The notes below the pieces were generated by a model. The model was given only the letters and a program-made list of their open reading frames with translations, was not told the origin of the DNA and did no database searches. A stretch of DNA of 33,933 bases, from positions 1 to 33,933 of the forward strand of contig RZZN01000040.1 of NCBI GenBank assembly GCA_009929855.1, read 5' to 3'. Each line of letters opens with the position of its first letter. Position 1 is the first letter of the stretch. The position numbers and the translations under genes are program-made. The DNA is from Gammaproteobacteria bacterium. Its GTDB lineage: Bacteria > Pseudomonadota > Gammaproteobacteria > Chromatiales > Chromatiaceae. Of this stretch, positions 28,223 to 33,933 are shown piece after piece.

Positions 28223-29487
28223 TGCTGACGCACCGCCATGACACCATTATTGGCGACATACCCAAGGATTGGCAGCCAAAACCACTAAAATCACTTCTCG
28301 AAAAGCAGTTCTCTGGCGATTGGGGTGCGGATGAAGGAGAACAGGCCGTTTCGGTACTGCGTTCCACCAACTTTACCGACAGTGGAGCACTCGATTTTAG
28401 TGATGTAGCCACTCGTTACTTTTCTCCCGAAAAGGCTGCAACCTTTGGACTGAAAAAGGGCGACCTATTAGTTGAGCGTTCCGGCGGAGGTCCCGATCAA
28501 CCGGTTGGTCGGATAGGTTTTATCACCGAAGATTTGCCAGGCGGAACAGTCTCCAACTTTGTTCAGGTTCTGCGGCCTAATCCTGAAAAAGTCGATCACG
28601 ACTTTCTGGGCTGGGTGCTGTACGAGCTTCAACGCACGGGCATCATTGAACGAGTGCAGCAGCAATCCACCCAGATGCGCAATCTCAACTGGCGTGACTA
28701 TCAGCGGCTGTTGCTTCCTTGGCCAGATATCGACGAACAACGCCGCATCGCCGCCGCGCTGAAGCTGGCCGACGACGCCATCGCCAAGGCCAAGGCCGAG
28801 CTGGAGGCGACGCGGGAGTTGAAGCGTTCGCTGACCTTGGAATTGCTTGACTCCTCCCGTGGTAAGAATTGGAAAAAAACAACATTTTCTTCACTCGTCA
28901 GCGAAAAGATAAGGAATGGCTATTCACCCATTTGCCCACAAGATCCTACAGGCGCATGGGTTTTATCTTTGGATGCGCTAAAAGACGATGGCTTCAATCC
29001 TGACGGGATAAAGCCCGCTCCAGTAGAGGATGAGGGTCTGTTACCGTTCAGGCTAGTCTCAGACGACATTTTAGTAAGTCGATCCAATACGCCAGAGCTT
29101 ATTGGTAGGTGCGGCCGCTATATCGGAGTGCCCGAGGTTGCTTATTATCCTGACTTGATGATGCGGGTTCGAGTAAATCGAGATATTGTCTGCCCAGATT
29201 TTGCCGAAATGCTCTTGCAAAGCATATATGCCAGACGGTGGTTTAAATCTCGTGCGAGTGGGACAAGCGGCAGCATGGTGAAAATCAAGCGCAGAGATAT
29301 TATGTCTCTGCCCGTATTATATCCTTCACTGGATAAGCAGAGTGAAATAGTCGGCGCTGTTGCTTCCGTCAGAGAGGCTGTCAACGCTTCTGAAATGAGG
29401 CTGCTTGCTCTCAAACAGATCAAAAAATCCCTCCTGCAAAACCTGCTCACCGGCAAGATCCGCCTTCCGTCTTCTCCTGTTTTCTGA
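28222..29487 (+). CDS. hsdS: Type I restriction-modification specificity subunit S
   Basis: This 421-residue DNA recognition subunit has two target-recognition domains, each followed by a conserved helix. The first domain (about 1-170) ends at LLLPWPDIDEQRRIAAALKL and the spacer helix KAKAELEATRELKRSLTLEL. The second (about 215-370) ends at LPVLYPSLDKQSEIVGAVAS and the helix finishing LLQNLLTGKIRLP. DNA coding for both recognition domains is clearly poorer in G and C than the spacer and the flanking genes, as expected for parts exchanged by recombination. The target sequence cannot be read. It shares one base with hsdM. Confidence 0.95.
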   Translation: MLTHRHDTIIGDIPKDWQPKPLKSLLEKQFSGDWGADEGEQAVSVLRSTNFTDSGALDFSDVATRYFSPEKAATFGLKKGDLLVERSGGGPDQPVGRIGFITEDLPGGTVSNFVQVLRPNPEKVDHDFLGWVLYELQRTGIIERVQQQSTQMRNLNWRDYQRLLLPWPDIDEQRRIAAALKLADDAIAKAKAELEATRELKRSLTLELLDSSRGKNWKKTTFSSLVSEKIRNGYSPICPQDPTGAWVLSLDALKDDGFNPDGIKPAPVEDEGLLPFRLVSDDILVSRSNTPELIGRCGRYIGVPEVAYYPDLMMRVRVNRDIVCPDFAEMLLQSIYARRWFKSRASGTSGSMVKIKRRDIMSLPVLYPSLDKQSEIVGAVASVREAVNASEMRLLALKQIKKSLLQNLLTGKIRLPSSPVF

Positions 29488-29499
29488 TTGGAGATACCC

Positions 29500-29742
29500 A
29501 TGTACGCCATCGAAATCGAAACCGAGATCGATCACCATCGCGAAATCCATCTCAAACTACCCGCCCATGTCAGGGCAGGAAAGGCGCGCGTGGTTGTGTT
29601 GTACGAAGAGCCGAGGGACACGGCGGACGCGCGGCCCAAGCCGGTTCGACTCGGACTGTTTCGCGGCCAAATCCAGATGAGCGATGACTTCGATAGGCCA
29701 CTCACAATTGCCGCCGCCTCGTCAGATGCGCCTGATCGCTAG
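29500..29742 (+). CDS. VapB/DUF2281-like orphan antitoxin
   Basis: This 80-residue protein has an N-terminal part (MYAIEIETEIDHHREIHLKL, then VRAGKARVVVLYE) that forms a swapped-hairpin-like DNA-binding pattern. It then has GLFRGQIQMSDDFDRPL, matching the G..KG.I.M.DDFD.PL segment of antitoxins usually paired with a PIN-domain VapC toxin. The last dozen residues (TIAAASSDAPDR) do not look like the usual toxin-binding end, and no vapC follows. GGAG lies seven bases before ATG 29500. It might now act only as a repressor or be decaying. Confidence 0.62.
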   Translation: MYAIEIETEIDHHREIHLKLPAHVRAGKARVVVLYEEPRDTADARPKPVRLGLFRGQIQMSDDFDRPLTIAAASSDAPDR

Positions 29743-29754
29743 GTCGATTGCGCG

Positions 29755-29958
29755 ATGCCACGGAAAATTCGAGATTTGGTCAAGGCGCTGAAAGGCGCGG
29801 GCTTCCGGGAACTGCCAGGGGCGGGAAAAGGCTCTCACCGGAAACTGGTTCATCCAAACTTCGCGGGTGCGGTGACCTTGAGCGGAGGCGCTAACGACGA
29901 CGCCAAGCGCTATCAAGAGAAACAGGTGGCCCATGCACTCGAAACGGTGAGCAAATGA
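29755..29958 (+). CDS. hicA: HicA family mRNA-interferase toxin
   Basis: This 67-residue protein has the small dsRNA-binding-like HicA fold. Family features are KIRDLVKALKGAGFRELPG, the catalytic-histidine segment GKGSHRKLVHPN, and a short basic end. HicA toxins cleave mRNA and are held inactive by HicB. The gene starts 12 bp after the VapB-like gene and its stop overlaps the hicB start as ATGA. No strong ribosome-binding site precedes it, so translation may depend on coupling to the gene before. Confidence 0.9.
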   Translation: MPRKIRDLVKALKGAGFRELPGAGKGSHRKLVHPNFAGAVTLSGGANDDAKRYQEKQVAHALETVSK

Positions 29959-30176
29959 GAGACTTAGACCTTTATCACAAATGGGTGGAATGGAGCGATG
30001 AGGATCAGGTGTACATCGGCAAATGCCCCGATCTCATCACGGGAATCCATGGCGACGATCCCGTTGTCCTTTACGGTGAGTTGTGCGAGGTCGTGCAGGA
30101 CGTGATCGACCACTTCAAGGCCGTAGGCCGCCCCCTTCCCCATCCCCGCATTCGCCCCATGAGCGAGGTCGCGTGA
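29955..30176 (+). CDS. hicB: HicB family antitoxin
   Basis: This 73-residue protein has the partial RNase H fold of HicB: YHKWVEWSDEDQVYIGKCPD, a LITGIHGDD turn and a helix LYGELCEVVQDVIDHFKAVG followed by LPHPR. Longer HicB proteins carry a C-terminal helix-turn-helix or ribbon-helix-helix; it is absent here, so this form should neutralise HicA but may not repress transcription by itself. It overlaps hicA by four bases and ends 27 bp before hsdR. Confidence 0.88.
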   Translation: MRDLDLYHKWVEWSDEDQVYIGKCPDLITGIHGDDPVVLYGELCEVVQDVIDHFKAVGRPLPHPRIRPMSEVA

Positions 30177-30203
30177 CCCCTGAAACGCTTGAAGGTATCG
30201 ACC

Positions 30204-33200
30204 ATGACCGAGACCACCGGGAACGCACCCCATCGCGTCGAAAAGCCCACGACCCCCTATGATGTCACACGCCTCTTCAACGAAGAGACCAGCGTCGAGC
30301 GCGAGATCATCGAGCACCTGCGCGCCGCGGCGCTCGGCTGGACCTATGTCCCACGCGAGCAGCTCGCCGCGCTGCGCCCGGACGAACGCGAGGTCCTCCT
30401 TCTGCCGGTACTGCGTGAGAAGCTGAAACAGCTCAACCCGACCATCCTGACCGACGAGGCGCGGGTCGACGCCATCATCACCAAACTGCGTGCCTGCCGC
30501 GACAATGCGCAGTGGCTCGGCTGGCTGAAAAACGGCGTCAACATTCAATTCGACCCGTCCGAAAAGGCCCGGGACGTGCGGCTGATCGACTTCGACGACC
30601 TGGGGGCGAATGACTGGTGGGTGACCAACCAGTTTCCGGTCGAGGGCCACTCACCCCGCCGACCGGATCTCGTGCTCTTCATCAACGGCATTCCCATCAT
30701 CGTGATCGAGGCCAAGACCGCCAGCCGTCAACAGCCGGATTGGCGCGAGGGGGCCACGCAGCTCGGCATGTATGCCGAGGAGATCGACCAGCTCTTCTAC
30801 ACCAACGCCTATGGGGTCGGCGTGAACGAGACCCGCATGATGTACGGCATACCGGGTCGACGCTTGCAGTTCTGGCTGCAATGGCGCGATCCCTGGCCGC
30901 ACATGATCGACGAATTCGACGAGATGAAGGTCTCGCTCTACGGCTTGCTCGACCGCACCAACCTGCTCGATTTCATCCGCCATTTCATCATCTTCGTCAC
31001 CAAGGATGGCAAGACCGAGAAGGTCGTGGCGCGCTATCAGCAGTTTCTGGCGGCGCGAGACATCCTCGCCCGCGCCATCGCCTTGAATCTGCCGCCCGAG
31101 CAACGACGGGGCCTGGTCTGGCACACCCAAGGGTCCGGCAAGACCCTGACCATGATCTTCGCCGCCCGCTGTCTGTGGGAAGACAAGACGCTCGGCCAGC
31201 CGACCCTGATCCTGCTGGTGGATCGCGAGCAGCTCGGCAATCAGATGGATCGTGAACTGATGGCCACCGGCACCGAGAATGTACATGTCGCCGCCAACAA
31301 AAAGGATCTGGAGGCGAAGCTGGCCGGCGACTATCGCGGCGTGATCCTCACCACGGTGCATTTGTTCGAGGGGATGCCGAAACGGATCACCAAAGGGCGT
31401 CAAAACGTCATCGTCATGGCCGACGAGGCGCACCGGACCCAAGAGCGGGAGCTGGGCACCTACATGCGCGCCGCCGTGGAAGGCGCCGCGCTGTTCGGCT
31501 TCACCGGCACGCCGATCGAGAAGGACGACCACAACACCCCAAGGACTTGGGGTCAGATCAAGGGCGACGGGGCGATCGAGCGCTACATGGGACGCCCTTA
31601 CACCGTGACCGACGCATTGCGCGACAATGTGGTGAGACCCATCCACTGGCAACCGCGCAAGACCGATTGGCAGCTCTACGGGGCCAAGCTGGATGCGGCG
31701 TTCAAGCGCGAGTTCGGCCATCTGGACCAGGCCGAGCAGAACACGCTGGTGAGCGGCTCATCCACCCTGGACCTGCTGCTGAAACTGCCCAAGCGGATCG
31801 CGCAGATCGCCGACGATGCCGTGGAGCACTTCAACGCGCACGTCCGGCCCAATGGCTTCAAGGCCATGCTGGTCTGCAAGGACAAGGAGACCGTCAGGCT
31901 CTACACCAATGCCTTGCGGGCGCGACTGGGCGATGAGGCCGTGATGGCCGTCATCTCCGAGCAGCCCCAGAAAGACCCTGACGACATCAAGGCGCTCTAT
32001 CTTGCCGAGGCCAAGCGTAAGCAACTACTGAACGAGTTTCTGATTCCCGCCCAGTCCGAGCGGCCGGAGCACCAGGACAAACCCCATCGGAAGGTGGAGG
32101 TGCTGGTCGTCTGCGACATGCTGCTGACCGGCTTCGACGCCCCCATCCTGCAAGCGCTCTATCTCGACAAGAAGTTGCGCGATCATAGCCTGCTGCAAAC
32201 CATCGCGCGGGTGAATCGCCCCTACAACGAGCTGAAGGGGCACGGCCTGATCATCGACTACTACGGCATCTTCGACCACTTGAACGAGGCGCTGAATTAT
32301 CGTCCCGACGAGCTGGGCGACATCGCCTTTCCCTTCGACCGCATCCGCGAGCACTTCCGCACCCAGTTCGACGCCCTCTGGGCGCTCTTTCCAATGGACA
32401 GGGTTCCGCGCGACGGCTCGCACGGGTCTTTCATCGCCGCGATGAAGATCCTGCGCGACGAGGAAGGCGCGGAAAAGCAGTTCGACACCGGCTATCGCAA
32501 CCTGCGGGTGCTCTACGAGGCGCTCCAACCGGACGAGCAGCTCCGGGACTCTGTGCGCCCCTACGCCTGGCTGACCAAGCTCTACATGCTCTATCGCAAG
32601 AAGTTCTATCCCGAGCGCGCACTGGAGGCGACCAAGGAAGACGCCGCCCGCACCAGGGAGCTGATTCGCCAGCATCTCGACGTCGAAGAGCTGGAACGCG
32701 ACTTCCCCACCTACGTTCTGGACGAGCATTTCCTGACCAAGCTCAAGGACCAAAAACCGGAGGCCAAGGCCCTCGAGATCGAGGCCATGCTGAGTGCGGA
32801 GCTGCGCATCCGAATGGATCAGGATGAGCAATTCCGACCGCTGTCGGAAGCCCTGCAACGCCTGATCGACCAGAAGCGCGCGGGCACGCTGGCGGGAATC
32901 GCCTTGATCGAGGAATTGGAGACACTCTCCGAGGCCGTTCGGGCCGCCGTGGACGAGGCCAATCGACCGATCGCGCAACAGTTGGCGCTCAAGATCAAGG
33001 CCCGCAATGCCGCGCTCACCGACATCCAGGCCGCCGAGGTGGCTGCCGCCGTGCTGGACGTGGCGGACCTGCATTGTTTCGCCGGCTGGTGGAGTACAAG
33101 CGCTGCCGACCCGGAGCTGTCCCGGGCGCTGCTGCTCATGATCGCGCAACGCTTTGCCGCGTTGGGCCTGTTGGCGGACGATGCGATGGGGTTCATTGGG

Positions 33201-33260
33201 ACACTGGTGCAACTGCTCAAGCGCAAGCACTACAAACCGGGCACTCAGGCCACCGAATGA
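30204..33260 (+). CDS. hsdR: Type I restriction enzyme subunit R
   Basis: This 1018-residue motor-nuclease of the type I complex translocates DNA using ATP and cuts far from unmethylated sites. The nuclease domain has D155 (RRPDLVLF) and E169-x-K171 (IVIEAKTA). Superfamily 2 motor motifs follow: TQGSGKT (Walker A, 308-314), LLVDREQLGNQ, DEAH (407-410), FGFTGTPI, VLVVCDMLLTGFDAPILQAL and QTIARVNRPY (motif VI). A long helical C-terminal domain for complex assembly follows. ATG 30204 has AAGGT seven bases upstream and is preferred to TTG 30189. All catalytic motifs are intact. It overlaps the protease gene as ATGA. Confidence 0.96.
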   Translation: MTETTGNAPHRVEKPTTPYDVTRLFNEETSVEREIIEHLRAAALGWTYVPREQLAALRPDEREVLLLPVLREKLKQLNPTILTDEARVDAIITKLRACRDNAQWLGWLKNGVNIQFDPSEKARDVRLIDFDDLGANDWWVTNQFPVEGHSPRRPDLVLFINGIPIIVIEAKTASRQQPDWREGATQLGMYAEEIDQLFYTNAYGVGVNETRMMYGIPGRRLQFWLQWRDPWPHMIDEFDEMKVSLYGLLDRTNLLDFIRHFIIFVTKDGKTEKVVARYQQFLAARDILARAIALNLPPEQRRGLVWHTQGSGKTLTMIFAARCLWEDKTLGQPTLILLVDREQLGNQMDRELMATGTENVHVAANKKDLEAKLAGDYRGVILTTVHLFEGMPKRITKGRQNVIVMADEAHRTQERELGTYMRAAVEGAALFGFTGTPIEKDDHNTPRTWGQIKGDGAIERYMGRPYTVTDALRDNVVRPIHWQPRKTDWQLYGAKLDAAFKREFGHLDQAEQNTLVSGSSTLDLLLKLPKRIAQIADDAVEHFNAHVRPNGFKAMLVCKDKETVRLYTNALRARLGDEAVMAVISEQPQKDPDDIKALYLAEAKRKQLLNEFLIPAQSERPEHQDKPHRKVEVLVVCDMLLTGFDAPILQALYLDKKLRDHSLLQTIARVNRPYNELKGHGLIIDYYGIFDHLNEALNYRPDELGDIAFPFDRIREHFRTQFDALWALFPMDRVPRDGSHGSFIAAMKILRDEEGAEKQFDTGYRNLRVLYEALQPDEQLRDSVRPYAWLTKLYMLYRKKFYPERALEATKEDAARTRELIRQHLDVEELERDFPTYVLDEHFLTKLKDQKPEAKALEIEAMLSAELRIRMDQDEQFRPLSEALQRLIDQKRAGTLAGIALIEELETLSEAVRAAVDEANRPIAQQLALKIKARNAALTDIQAAEVAAAVLDVADLHCFAGWWSTSAADPELSRALLLMIAQRFAALGLLADDAMGFIGTLVQLLKRKHYKPGTQATE

Positions 33261-33933
33261 GTCAGACCGCCTATCTCGACCTACCCGACGGGCGACGGCT
33301 CGATTACGAGATCCGTCCCTCGCCCAGGGCCAAGAACCTACGTCTGAAGATCAGCGCCCGCGATGGGCTGGTGGTCATCGCGCCCAACGGGGCACAGCCT
33401 GAGCGCGTCATGGAGCTGGTGAAGAGCCGGGCCGACTGGATCAGCGAGCGCTTGAGCCAGTTCGACAACGTGCGACATCTCATCCATGACGCCAAGCCGG
33501 TCCGTCCCCAGGCGTTCGATCTGCCAGCGCTCGCCGAGAACTGGCGAGTCGAGTATCAGAAAACGCGCGCGCGGACGGTCGGGGCTCGAACTGACCGACC
33601 CGGACGCATCCTGGTTCAGGGCGCTGTCGAAGACGCTACGGCCTGTCAGACCGCCTTGCGCCGCTGGCTCGCCCGACACGCTCGGGAAGCGTTCCAGCCT
33701 TGGCTTGCCAACATCGCGCAACAGACGGGATTGCGTTACACCGGCCTATCGGTCAAAAGCCAGCGCACCCGCTGGGGTAGCTGTACATCGAAGGGACAAG
33801 TGAGCTTGAACTGCAAACTACTGTTCTTGCCACGTGAGCAGGTGCGCTATGTGATCCTCCATGAGCTTTGCCATACTCTGGAGCGCAATCACTCAAACCG
33901 GTTTTGGACTCATCTTCGCCAATTCGAGCCGAA
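33257..33933 (+). CDS. SprT/YgjP-like zinc metalloprotease (partial)
   Basis: The frame is open to the window edge and its 3' end is missing: 225 complete codons are present of about 235-250 expected. It starts MSQTAYLDLPDGRRLDYEIR with PSPRAKNLRLKISARDGLVV, the usual DUF45/YgjP N-terminus, then a divergent middle and the conserved block SVKSQRTRWGSC..GQVSLN, LLFLPREQVRYVILHELCHT, with zinc ligands H202 and H206 in HELCH and ERNHSNRFW after it. It overlaps the hsdR stop as ATGA. Homologues often travel with type I systems; a role in controlling the system or digesting its subunits is guesswork. Confidence 0.93.
   Translation, partial: MSQTAYLDLPDGRRLDYEIRPSPRAKNLRLKISARDGLVVIAPNGAQPERVMELVKSRADWISERLSQFDNVRHLIHDAKPVRPQAFDLPALAENWRVEYQKTRARTVGARTDRPGRILVQGAVEDATACQTALRRWLARHAREAFQPWLANIAQQTGLRYTGLSVKSQRTRWGSCTSKGQVSLNCKLLFLPREQVRYVILHELCHTLERNHSNRFWTHLRQFEP

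Noticed and set aside
32025-33230. 401-codon minus-strand frame inside hsdR
   Set aside because: Antisense shadow; the sense strand encodes the conserved motor and C-terminal regions.
33486-33803. 105-codon plus-strand frame near the right edge
   Set aside because: It lies in another frame of the SprT-like protease gene, which is open from 33257 to the edge and has the HELCH motif.

Overview
The window is high-GC chromosomal DNA from a gammaproteobacterium. Gene order and protein character suggest the Chromatiales (purple sulfur bacteria such as Chromatiaceae); this lineage call is inference, because no rRNA is present. No tRNA, rRNA, intact insertion sequence or CRISPR array was seen.

Positions 1-22483 are a housekeeping backbone. 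A 7-bp tandem repeat lies beyond the end of yicC (minus strand). A Hanks-type protein kinase, rph, rdgB, yggS, proC, yggT, a DUF167 gene and a DUF4426 gene run rightward and are closely spaced. A membrane protein of the TauE/SafE type follows on the minus strand. Next is the radC / coaBC-dut-argB / pyrE block, arranged much as in Pseudomonas but without algC. gatC-gatA-gatB, which makes the Glu-tRNA(Gln)/Asp-tRNA(Asn) amidotransferase, diverges from the cell-elongation cluster mreB-mreC-mreD-mrdA-rodA. The cluster is followed by a DASH-type cryptochrome. The mreC reading frame appears to begin at an ATC codon with a good ribosome-binding site.

Positions 22484-26014 are a looser accessory stretch. 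It holds a secreted beta-helix repeat protein with a choice-of-anchor Q region and an IPTL-type C-terminal sorting signal, and an exported DsrE-like protein on the minus strand. Non-coding DNA here includes a perfect inverted repeat, three copies of a 20-bp degenerate repeat, and what looks like the 3' end of a lost type I methylase gene. A small unrecognised ORF follows.

Positions 26015-33933 are a type I restriction-modification island: hsdM, hsdS, a VapB/DUF2281-like orphan antitoxin, a hicA-hicB toxin-antitoxin pair, hsdR, and a SprT/YgjP-like zinc metalloprotease that runs off the end. The genes overlap or are closely spaced and probably form one transcription unit. HsdM and HsdS would methylate, and with HsdR would restrict unmodified DNA. 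HicAB may stabilise the island. The protease is a frequent but poorly understood neighbour of such systems. The most unusual parts of the window are this composite defence/addiction island with the remnants on its left side, and the mreC start.
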